DNA from: Antitrichia curtipendula
Lineage: Eukaryota; Streptophyta; Bryopsida; Hypnales; Leucodontaceae
Assembly: GCA_951230915.1 (NCBI GenBank)
Contig: OX579637.1
Location: 7,502,001 to 7,566,000, forward strand
Length of the DNA stretch: 64,000 bases
Reading direction: 5' to 3'
Shown here: in pieces, positions 13,709-24,812 of the stretch
Layout of the letters: each line of letters starts with the position of its first letter
Numbering within the stretch: position 1 is the first letter of the stretch
Position numbers and translations under genes: made by a program
The notes under the pieces: model-generated
What the model was told of the DNA's origin: nothing
The model's input: the letters and a program-made list of their open reading frames with translations, nothing else
The model's database searches: none

Positions 13709-16291
13709 TAATTTGGGGATCCAAATTCAAATGTCATCGAAATTTTCGCCCAAGTGACAAGTTCAAAAGATTGTACAAGTTGTAAATAATCCCCACATAT
13801 AGAATCCATGTGGGGATTCCATTCTTGCCGCAATATGCTAATTTTATTACGTGCATAAAATATTAAAAGGATCCGCCATGCCCTTTAGTTTGGGGATCCA
13901 ATTTGAAATGTCATGGAATTTCTCGCCCAATTGACTAGTTCCAAAAAATGTACAAGTTGTAAATAATCCCCACATGTAGAATCCATGTGGGGATTCCATT
14001 CTTGCCGCAATATGCTAATTTTACTACGTGCATAAAACATTAAAAGGATCCGCCATGCCCTATAATTTGGGGATCCAAATTCAAATGTCATGGAATTTGT
14101 GGGCCAATTGACTAGATCGAAACAATGTACAAGTTGTAAATAATCCCCACATATAGAATCCATGTGGGGATTCCATTTTTGCCGCAATATGCTAATTTTA
14201 TTACGTGCATAAAATATTAAAAGGATCCGCCATGCCCTGTAGTTTGGGGATTCAAATTCAAATGTCATCGAAATTCTCGCCCAAGTGACAAGTTCAAAAG
14301 AATGTACAAGTTGTAAATAATCCCCACATGTAGAATCCATGTGGGGATTCCATTCTTGCCGCAATATGCTAAATTTATTACGTGCATGAAATATTAAAAG
14401 GATCCGCCATGCCCTGGAGTTTGGGAATCCAGATTGAAATGTCATGGAATTTCTCACCCAATTGACTAGTTCCAAAAAATGTAGAAGTTGTAAATAATCC
14501 ACACATGAAGAATCCTTGTGGGGATTCCATTCTTGCCGCAATATGCTAATTTTATTACGTGCATAAAATATTAAAAGGATCCGCCATGCCCTGTAGTTTG
14601 GGGATCCAAATTCAAATGTCATCGAAATTCTCGCCCAAGTGACAAGTTCAAAAGAATGTACAAGTTGTAAATAATCCCCACATATAGAATCTATATGGGG
14701 TTTCCATTTTTGCCGCAATATGCTAATTTTATTACGTGCATAAAATATTAAAAGGATCCGCCATGCCCTGTAGTTTGGGGATCCAAATTCAAATGTCATC
14801 GAAATTCTCGCCCAAGTGACAAGTTCAAAAGAATGTACAAGTTGTAAATAATCCCCACATATAGAATCCATGTGGGGATTCCATTCTTGCCGCAATATGC
14901 TAAATTTATTACGTGCATGAAATATTAAAAGGATCCGCCATGCCCTGGAGTTTGGGAATCCAGATTGAAATGTCATCGAATTTCTCGCCCAATTGACTAG
15001 TTCCAAAAAGAAGTTGTAAATAATCCACACATGAAGAATCCTTGTGGGGATTCCATTCTTGCCGCAATATGCTAATTTTATTACGTGCATAAAATATTAA
15101 AAGGATCCGCCATGCCCTGTAGTTTGGGGATCCAAATTCAAATGTCAAGGAATTTCTCGCCCAATTGACTAGGTCCAAAAAATGTACAAGCTGTAAATAA
15201 TCCCCACATGTAGAATCCATGTGGGGATTCCATTCTTGCCGCAATATGCTAAATTTATTACGTGCATAAAATATTAAAAGGATCCGCCATGCCCTGTAGT
15301 TTGGGGATCCAAATTCAAATATCATGGAATTTCTCGCCCAATTGACTAGTTCCAAAAATTGTACAAGTTGTAAATAATCCCCACATGTAGAATCCATGTG
15401 GGGATTCCATTCTTGCCGCAATATGCTAATTTTAATACGTGCATAAAATATTAAAAGGATCCGCCATGCCCTGTAGTTTGGGGATCCAAATTCAAATGTC
15501 ATCGAAATTCTCGCCCAAGTGACAAGTTCAAAAGAATGTACAAGTTGTAAATAATCCCCACATATAGAATCCATGTGGGGATTCCATTTTTGCCGCAATA
15601 TGCTAATTTTATTACCTGCATAAAATATTAAAAGGATCCGCCATGCCCTGGAGTTTGGGGATCCAAATTCAAATGTCATCGAATTTCTTGGCCAATTGAC
15701 TAGTTCAAAGAATGTACAAGTTGTAAATAATCCTTACATGTAGAATCCTTGTGGGGATTCCATTCTTGCCGCAATATGCTAATTTTATTACGTGCATGAA
15801 ATATTAAAAGGATCCGCCATGCCCTGGAGTTTGGGGATCCAAATTCAAATGTCATCGAAATTCTCGCCCAAGTGACAAGTTCAAAAGAATGTACAATTTG
15901 TAAATAATTCCTACATATAGAATCCATGTGGGGATTCCATTCTTGCCGCAATATGCTAATTTTAATACGTGCATGAAATATTAAAAGGATCCGCCATGCC
16001 CTGGAGTTTGGAAATCCAGATTGAAATGTCATGGAATTTCTCGCCCAATTGACTAGTTTCAAAAAATGTACAAGTTGTAAATAATCCCCACATGTAGAAT
16101 CCATGTGGGGATTCCATTCTTGCCGCAATATGCTAATTTTATTACGTGCATACAATATTAAAAGGATCCGCCATGCCCTGGAGTTTGGGGATCCAAATTC
16201 AAATGTCATCAAAATTCTCGCCCAAGTGACAAGTTCAAAAGAATGTACAAGTTGTAAATAATCCCCACATATAGAATCCATGTGGGCATTC
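12935..16291 (+). repeat. 3357-bp (19-monomer) duplication unit, copy 1
   Basis: It matches 16292 onward at offset 3357 (19 x 177 minus 6) and is directly adjacent, so this is a true tandem duplication. Markers are GTATTTTGGGG, CCCTTTAGTTTGG, CCCTATAATTTGG, TCTATATGGGGTTTCC (14691/18048) and a 5-nt deletion giving CCAAAAAGAAGTTG (about 15002/18359). Few differences are visible, for example GATCGAAACAATG at 14115 against GATCAAAACAATG, and ATCCTTACATG at 15731 against ATCCCTACATG. Confidence 0.9.
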
Positions 16292-19200
16292 CCTTCTTGC
16301 CGCAATATACTAATTTTATTACGTGCATAAAATATTAAAAGGATCCGCCATGCCCTGTAGTTTGGGGATCCAAATTCAAATGTCATAGAATTTCTCACCC
16401 AATTGACTAGTTCCAAAGAATGCACAAGTTGTAAATAATCCCCACATGTAGAATCCATGTGGGGATTCCATTTTTGCCGCAATATGCTAATTTTATTACG
16501 TGCATAAAATATTAAAAGGATCCGCCATGCCCTGTAGTTTGGGGATCCAAATTCAAATGTCATGGAATTTCTCGCCCAATTGACTAGTTCCAAAGAATGC
16601 ACAAGTTGTAAATAATCCCCACATGTAGAATCCATGTGGACATTCCCTTCTTGCCGCAATATACTAATTTTATTACGTGCATGAAATATTAAAAGGATCC
16701 GCCATGCCCTGTAGTTTGGGGATGCAAATTCAAATGTCAGGGAATTTCACGCCCAATTGACTAGTTCCAAAAAATGTACAAGTTGTAAATAATCCCCACA
16801 TGTAGAATCCCTGTGGGGATTCCATTCTTGCCGCAATATGCTATTTTTAATACGTGCATAAAACATTAAAAGGATCCGCCATGCCCTGTATTTTGGGGAT
16901 CCAAATTCAAATGTCATGGAATTTGTGGGCCAATTGACTAGATCAAAACAATGTACAAGTTGTAAATAATCCCCACATATAGAATCCATGTGGGGATTCC
17001 ATTTTTGCCGCAATATGCTAATTTTATTACGTGCATAAAATATTAAAAGGATCCGCCATGCCCTGTAATTTGGGGATCCAAATTCAAATGTCATCGAAAT
17101 TTTCGCCCAAGTGACAAGTTCAAAAGATTGTACAAGTTGTAAATAATCCCCACATATAGAATCCATGTGGGGATTCCATTCTTGCCGCAATATGCTAATT
17201 TTATTACGTGCATAAAATATTAAAAGGATCCGCCATGCCCTTTAGTTTGGGGATCCAATTTGAAATGTCATGGAATTTCTCGCCCAATTGACTAGTTCCA
17301 AAAAATGTACAAGTTGTAAATAATCCCCACATGTAGAATCCATGTGGGGATTCCATTCTTGCCGCAATATGCTAATTTTACTACGTGCATAAAACATTAA
17401 AAGGATCCGCCATGCCCTATAATTTGGGGATCCAAATTCAAATGTCATGGAATTTGTGGGCCAATTGACTAGATCAAAACAATGTACAAGTTGTAAATAA
17501 TCCCCACATATAGAATCCATGTGGGGATTCCATTTTTGCCGCAATATGCTAATTTTATTACGTGCATAAAATATTAAAAGGATCCGCCATGCCCTGTAGT
17601 TTGGGGATTCAAATTCAAATGTCATCGAAATTCTCGCCCAAGTGACAAGTTCAAAAGAATGTACAAGTTGTAAATAATCCCCACATATAGAATCCATGTG
17701 GGGATTCCATTCTTGCCGCAATATGCTAAATTTATTACGTGCATGAAATATTAAAAGGATCCGCCATGCCCTGGAGTTTGGGAATCCAGATTGAAATGTC
17801 ATGGAATTTCTCACCCAATTGACTAGTTCCAAAAAATGTAGAAGTTGTAAATAATCCACACATGAAGAATCCTTGTGGGGATTCCATTCTTGCCGCAATA
17901 TGCTAATTTTATTACGTGCATAAAATATTAAAAGGATCCGCCATGCCCTGTAGTTTGGGGATCCAAATTCAAATGTCATCGAAATTCTCGCCCAAGTGAC
18001 AAGTTCAAAAGAATGTACAAGTTGTAAATAATCCCCACATATAGAATCTATATGGGGTTTCCATTTTTGCCGCAATATGCTAATTTTATTACGTGCATAA
18101 AATATTAAAAGGATCCGCCATGCCCTGTAGTTTGGGGATCCAAATTCAAATGTCATCGAAATTCTCGCCCAAGTGACAAGTTCAAAAGAATGTACAAGTT
18201 GTAAATAATCCCCACATATAGAATCCATGTGGGGATTCCATTCTTGCCGCAATATGCTAAATTTATTACGTGCATGAAATATTAAAAGGATCCGCCATGC
18301 CCTGGAGTTTGGGAATCCAGATTGAAATGTCATCGAATTTCTCGCCCAATTGACTAGTTCCAAAAAGAAGTTGTAAATAATCCACACATGAAGAATCCTT
18401 GTGGGGATTCCATTCTTGCCGCAATATGCTAATTTTATTACGTGCATAAAATATTAAAAGGATCCGCCATGCCCTGTAGTTTGGGGATCCAAATTCAAAT
18501 GTCAAGGAATTTCTCGCCCAATTGACTAGGTCCAAAAAATGTACAAGCTGTAAATAATCCCCACATGTAGAATCCATGTGGGGATTCCATTCTTGCCGCA
18601 ATATGCTAAATTTATTACGTGCATAAAATATTAAAAGGATCCGCCATGCCCTGTAGTTTGGGGATCCAAATTCAAATATCATGGAATTTCTCGCCCAATT
18701 GACTAGTTCCAAAAATTGTACAAGTTGTAAATAATCCCCACATGTAGAATCCATGTGGGGATTCCATTCTTGCCGCAATATGCTAATTTTAATACGTGCA
18801 TAAAATATTAAAAGGATCCGCCATGCCCTGTAGTTTGGGGATCCAAATTCAAATGTCATCGAAATTCTCGCCCAAGTGACAAGTTCAAAAGAATGTACAA
18901 GTTGTAAATAATCCCCACATATAGAATCCATGTGGGGATTCCATTTTTGCCGCAATATGCTAATTTTATTACCTGCATAAAATATTAAAAGGATCCGCCA
19001 TGCCCTGGAGTTTGGGGATCCAAATTCAAATGTCATCGAATTTCTTGGCCAATTGACTAGTTCAAAGAATGTACAAGTTGTAAATAATCCCTACATGTAG
19101 AATCCTTGTGGGGATTCCATTCTTGCCGCAATATGCTAATTTTATTACGTGCATGAAATATTAAAAGGATCCGCCATGCCCTGGAGTTTGGGGATCCAAA

Positions 19201-19741
19201 TTCAAATGTCATCGAAATTCTCGCCCAAGTGACAAGTTCAAAAGAATGTACAATTTGTAAATAATTCCAACATATAGAATCCATGTGGGGATTCCATTCT
19301 TGCCGCAATATGCTAATTTTAATACGTGCATGAAATATTAAAAGGATCCGCCATGCCCTGGAGTTTGGAAATCCAGATTGAAATGTCATGGAATTTCTCG
19401 CCCAATTGACTAGTTTCAAAAAATGTACAAGTTGTAAATAATCCCCACATGTAGAATCCATGTGGGGATTCCATTCTTGCCGCAATATGCTAATTTTATT
19501 ACGTGCATACAATATTAAAAGGATCCGCCATGCCCTGGAGTTTGGGGATCCAAATTCAAATGTCATCAAAATTCTCGCCCAAGTGACAAGTTCAAAAGAA
19601 TGTACAAGTTGTAAATAATCCCCACATATAGAATCCATGTGGGCATTCCCTTCTTGCCGCAATATACTAATTTTATTACGTGCATAAAATATTAAAAGGA
19701 TCCGCCATGCCCTGTAGTTTGGGGATCCAAATTCAAATGTC
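16292..19741 (+). repeat. 3357-bp duplication unit, copy 2 plus a 93-bp tail
   Basis: It repeats copy 1 and continues about 93 bp beyond one full unit, to about 19741, where CATAGAATTTCTCACCC in copy 1 is replaced by CATGGAATTTCTCGCCC. The crossover that made the duplication therefore lies within the shared 16292-16384 interval. Confidence 0.9.
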
Positions 19742-21690
19742 ATGGAATTTCTCGCCCAATTGACTAGTTCCAAAGAATGCACAAGTTGTAAATAATCCCC
19801 ACATGTAGAATCCCTGTGGGGATTCCATTCTTGCCGCAATATGCTAATTTTATTACGTGCATAAAATATTAAAAGGATCCGCCATGCCCTGTGGTGTGGG
19901 GATCCAAATTCAAATGTCATGGAATTTCTTGGCCAATTGACTAGTTCCAAAAAATGTACAAGTTGTAAATAATCCCTACATGTAGAATCCCTGTGGGCAT
20001 TCCCTTCTTGCCGCAATATGCTTATTTTATTACGTGCATGAAATATTAAAAGGATCCGCCATGCCCTGTAGTTTGGGGATCCAAATTCAAATGTCAGGGA
20101 ATTTCTCGCCCAATTGACTAGTTCCAAAAAATGTACAAGTTGTAAATAATCCCCACATGTAGAATCCCTGTGGGGATTCCATTCTTGCCGCAATATGCTA
20201 ATTTTAATACGTGCATAAAACATTAAAAGGATCCGCCATGCCCTGTATTTTGGGGATCCAAATTCAAATGTCATGGAATTTGTGGGCCAATTGACTAGAT
20301 CAAAACAATGTACAAGTTGTAAATAATCCCCACATATAGAATCCATGTGGGGATTCCATTTTTGCCGCAATATGCTAATTTTATTACGTGCATAAAATAT
20401 TAAAAGGATCCGCCATGCCCTGTAATTTGGGGATCCAAATTTAAATGTCATCGAAATTTTCGCCCAAGTGACAAGTTCAAAAGATTGTACAAGTTGTAAA
20501 TAATCCCCACATATAGAATCCATGTGGGGATTCCATTCTTGCCGCAAAATGCTAATTTTATTACGTGCATAAAATATTAAAAGGATCCGCCATGCCCTGT
20601 AGTTTGGGGATCCAATTTGAAATGTCATGGAATTTCTCGCCCAATTGACTCGTTCCAAAAAATGTACAAGTTGTAAATAATCCCCACATGTAGAATCCAT
20701 GTGGGGATTCCATTCTTGCCGCAATATGCTAATTTTACTACGTGCATAAAACATTAAAAGGATCCGCCATGCCCTATAATTTGGGGATCCAAATTCAAAT
20801 GTCATGGAATTTGTGGGCCAATTGACTAGATCAAAACAATGTACAAGTTGTAAATAATCCCCACATATAGAATCCATGTGGGGATTCCATTTTTGCCGCA
20901 ATATGCTAATTTTATTACGTGCATAAAATATTAAAAGGATCCGCCATGCCCTGTAGTTTGGGGATTCAAATTCAAATGTCATCGAAATTCTCGCCCAACT
21001 GACAAGTTCAAAAGAATGTACAAGTTGTAAATAATCCCCACATATAGAATCCATGTGGGGATTCCATTCTTGCCGCAATATGCTAAATTTATTACGTGCA
21101 TGAAATATTAAAAGGATCCGCCATGCCCTGGAGTTTGGGAATCCAGATTGAAATGTCATGGAATTTCTCACCCAATTGACTAGTTCCAAAAAATGTAGAA
21201 GTTGTAAATAATCCACACATGAAGAATCCTTGTGGGGATTCCATTCTTGCCGCAATATGCTAATTTTATTACGTGCATAAAATATTAAAAGGATCCGCCA
21301 TGCCCTGTAGTTTGGGGATCCAAATTCAAATATCATGGAATTTCTCGCCCAATTGACTAGTTCCAAAAATTGTACAAGTTGTAAATAATCCCCACATGTA
21401 GAATCCATGTGGGGATTCCATTTTTGCCGCAATATGCTAATTTTAATACGTGCATAAAATAGTAAAAGGATCCGCCATGCCCTGTAGTTTGGGGAACCAA
21501 ATTCAAATGTCATGGAATTTGTCGGCCAATTGACTAGTTCCAAAAAATGTACAAGTTGTAAATAATCCCCATATGTAGAATCCATGTGGGCATTCCCTTC
21601 TTGCCGCAATATACTAATTTTATTACGTGCATAAAATATTAAAAGGATCCGCCATGCCCTGTAGTTTGGGGATCCAAATTCAAATGTCAT
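19057..21690 (-). other. Minus-strand open frame (877 codons) across about 15 monomers; not a gene
   Basis: It uses the same 59-codon phase as the longer frame at 21711-24812. It ends at the complement of CTAGTTCAAAG near 19057, a monomer lacking one base relative to CTAGTTCCAAAG, so its end is set by an indel. The start codon is just the first ATG after the previous break. Included only because its length could mislead automated gene calling. Confidence 0.85.
19742..21210 (+). repeat. Segment resembling 23104-24395 (which has one monomer fewer)
   Basis: 19742 to about 20320 matches about 23104-23682 (offset 3362; marker CTGTGGTGTGGGG at 19889/23251). 20590-21210 matches 23775-24395 (offset 3185; markers TTACTACGTGC and CCCTATAATTTGG). 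The offset falls by 177, so the monomer near 20330-20530 (CTGTAATTTGGGG with CGAAATTTTCGCC) is absent from the other copy. Confidence 0.82.
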
Positions 21691-21710
21691 CGAATTTCTT
21701 GGCCAATTGA

Positions 21711-24700
21711 CTAGTTCAAAGAATGTACAAGTTGTAAATAATCCCTACATGTAGAATCCTTGTGGGGATTCCATTCTTGCCGCAATATGCTAATTTTATT
21801 ACGTGCATAAAATATTAAAAGGATCCGCCATGCCCTGGAGTTTGGGGATCCAAATTCAAATGTCATCGAAATTCTCGCCCAAGTGACAAGTTCAAAAGAA
21901 TGTACAATTTGTAAATAATTCCTACATATAGAATCCATGTGGGGATTCCATTCTTGCCGCAATATGCTAAATTTATTACGTGCATGAAATATTAAAAGGA
22001 TCCGCCATGCCCTGGAGTTTGGAAATCCAGATTGAAATGTCATGGAATTTCTCGCCCAATTGACTAGTTCCAAAAAATGTACAAGTTGTAAATAATCCCC
22101 ACATGTAGAATCCATGTGGGGATTCCATTCTTGCCGCAATATGCTAATTTTATTACGTGCATAAAATATTAAAAGGATCCGCCATGCCCTGGAGTTTGGG
22201 GATCCAAATTCAAATGTCATGGAATTTCTCGCCCAATTGACTAGTTCTAGAAAATGTAGAAGTTGTAAATAATCCCCATATGTAGAATCCATGTGGGGAT
22301 TCCATTTTTGCCGCAATATGCTAATTTTATTACGTGCATGAAGTATTAAAAGGATCCGCCATGCCCTGGAGTTTAGGGATCCAATTTCAAATGTCATGGA
22401 ATTTGTTGGCCAATTGACTAGTTCCAAAAAATGTACAAGTTGTAAATAATCCCCATATGTAGAATCCATGTGGGCATTCCCTTCTTGCCGCAATATACTA
22501 ATTTTATTACGTGCATAAAATATTAAAAGGATCCGCCATGCCCTGTAGTTTGGGGATCCAAATTCAAATGTCAAGGAATTTCTCGCCCAATTGACTAGGT
22601 CCAAAAAATGTACAAGCTGTAAATAATCCCCACATGTAGAATCCATGTGGGGATTCCATTCTTGCCGCAATATGCTAATTTTATTACGTGCATAAAATAT
22701 TAAAAGGATCCGCCATGCCCTGGAGTTTGGGGATCCAAATTCAAATGTCATGGAATTTCTCGCCCAATTGACTAGTTCTAGAAAATGTAGAAGTTGTAAA
22801 TAATCCCCATATGTAGAATCCATGTGGGGATTCCATTTTTGCCGCAATATGCTAATTTTATTACGTGCATGAAGTATTAAAAGGATCCGCCATGCCCTGG
22901 AGTTTAGGGATCCAATTTCAAATGTCATGGAATTTGTTGGCCAATTGACTAGTTCCAAAAAATGTACAAGTTGTAAATAATCCCCATATGTAGAATCCAT
23001 GTGGGCATTCCCTTCTTGCCGCAATATACTAATTTTATTACGTGCATAAAATATTAAAAGGATCCGCCATGCCCTGTAGTTTGGGGATCCAAATTCAAAT
23101 GTCATGGAATTTCTCGCCCAATTGACTAGTTCCAAAGAATGCACAAGTTGTAAATAATCCCCACATGTAGAATCCCTGTGGGGATTCCATTCTTGCCGCA
23201 ATATGCTAATTTTATTACGTGCATAAAATATTAAAAGGATCCGCCATGCCCTGTGGTGTGGGGATCCAAATTCAAATGTCATGGAATTTCTTGGCCAATT
23301 GACTAGTTCCAAAAAATGTACAAGTTGTAAATAATCCCTACATGTAGAATCCCTGTGGGCATTCCCTTCTTGCCGCAATATGCTTATTTTATTACGTGCA
23401 TGAAATATTAAAAGGATCCGCCATGCCCTGTAGTTTGGGGATCCAAATTCAAATGTCAGGGAATTTCTCGCCCAATTGACTAGTTCCAAAAAATGTACAA
23501 GTTGTAAATAATCCCCACATGTAGAATCCCTGTGGGGATTCCATTCTTGCCGCAATATGCTAATTTTAATACGTGCATAAAACATTAAAAGGATCCGCCA
23601 TGCCCTGTATTTTGGGGATCCAAATTCAAATGTCATGGAATTTGTGGGCCAATTGACTAGATCAAAACAATGTACAAGTTGTAAATAATCCCCACATGTA
23701 GAATCCATGTGGGGATTCCATTCTTGCCGCAATATGCTAATTTTATTACGTGCATAAAATATTAAAAGGATCCGCCATGCCCTGTAGTTTGGGGATCCAA
23801 TTTGAAATGTCATGGAATTTCTCGCCCAATTGACTAGTTCCAAAAAATGTACAAGTTGTAAATAATCCCCACATGTAGAATCCATGTGGGGATTCCATTC
23901 TTGCCGCAATATGCTAATTTTACTACGTGCATAAAACATTAAAAGGATCCGCCATGCCCTATAATTTGGGGATCCAAATTCAAATGTCATGGAATTTGTG
24001 GGCCAATTGACTAGATCAAAACAATGTACAAGTTGTAAATAATCCCCACATATAGAATCCATGTGGGGATTCCATTTTTGCCGCAATATGCTAATTTTAT
24101 TACGTGCATAAAATATTAAAAGGATCCGCCATGCCCTGTAGTTTGGGGATTCAAATTCAAATGTCATCGAAATTCTCGCCCAAGTAACAAGTTCAAAAGA
24201 ATGTACAAGTTGTAAATAATCCCCACATATAGAATCCATGTGGGGATTCCATTCTTGCCGCAATATGCTAAATTTATTACGTGCATGAAATATTAAAAGG
24301 ATCCGCCATGCCCTGGAGTTTGGGAATCCAGATTGAAATGTCATGGAATTTCTCACCCAATTGACTAGTTCCAAAAAATGTAGAAGTTGTAAATAATCCC
24401 TACATGTAGAATCCTTGTGGGGATTCCATTCTTGCCGCAATATGCTAATTTTATTACGTGCATAAAATATTAAAAGGATGCGCCATGCCCTGGAGTTTGG
24501 GGATCCAAATTCAAATGTCATCGAAATTCTCGCCCAAGTGACAAGTTCAAAAGAATGTACAAGTTGTAAATAATCCCCACATATAGAATCCATGTGGGGA
24601 TTCCATTCTTGCCGCAATATGCTAAATTTATTACTTGCATGAAATATTAAAAGGATCCGCCATGCCCTGGAGTTTGGGAATCCAGATTGAAATGTCATCG

Positions 24701-24812
24701 AATTTCTCGCCCAATTGACCAGTTCCAAAAAGAAGTTGTAAATAATCCACACATGAAGAATCCTTGTGGGGATTCCATTCTTGCCGCAATGTGCTAATTT
24801 TATTACGTGCAT
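21711..24812 (-). other. Longest minus-strand open frame (1033 codons); satellite by-product, not a gene
   Basis: The frame is open because 177 bp is 59 codons, so an open phase persists across monomers. The translation is about 17 copies of a 59-residue unit containing GSPNYRAWRILLIF and QEWNPHMDSTCGDY. It begins at an arbitrary ATG (complement of 24810-24812) in a different phase and joins the 59-codon phase only through the 5-nt deletion near 24728. It stops at TAG (complement of 21711-21713), created by a 1-nt loss giving CTAGTTCAAAG. Variants between units mostly change residues, such as GSPNY/GSPNS and NWARNS/TWARIS. No signal peptide, known domain, promoter or intron signal is visible. 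Confidence 0.85.
22190..23060 (+). repeat. Local trimer repeat (531 bp) marked by GTTCTAGAAAATG
   Basis: CTAGTTCTAGAAAATGTAG occurs at 22241 and 22772, exactly 531 bp (3 monomers) apart. The following CCATATGTAG, CATGAAGTATT and GGAGTTTAGGGATCC variants sit in the same order in both. The two trimers look identical over about 500 bp. The pair lies just upstream of the 9704-bp duplication. Confidence 0.83.

Noticed and set aside
21711..24812. Tandem-repeat protein family (solenoid or adhesin-like) with 59-residue units
   Set aside because: DNA-level identity between units is as high at silent as at replacement positions, the frame is broken repeatedly by 1-, 2- and 5-nt indels, and no known repeat-protein consensus fits.
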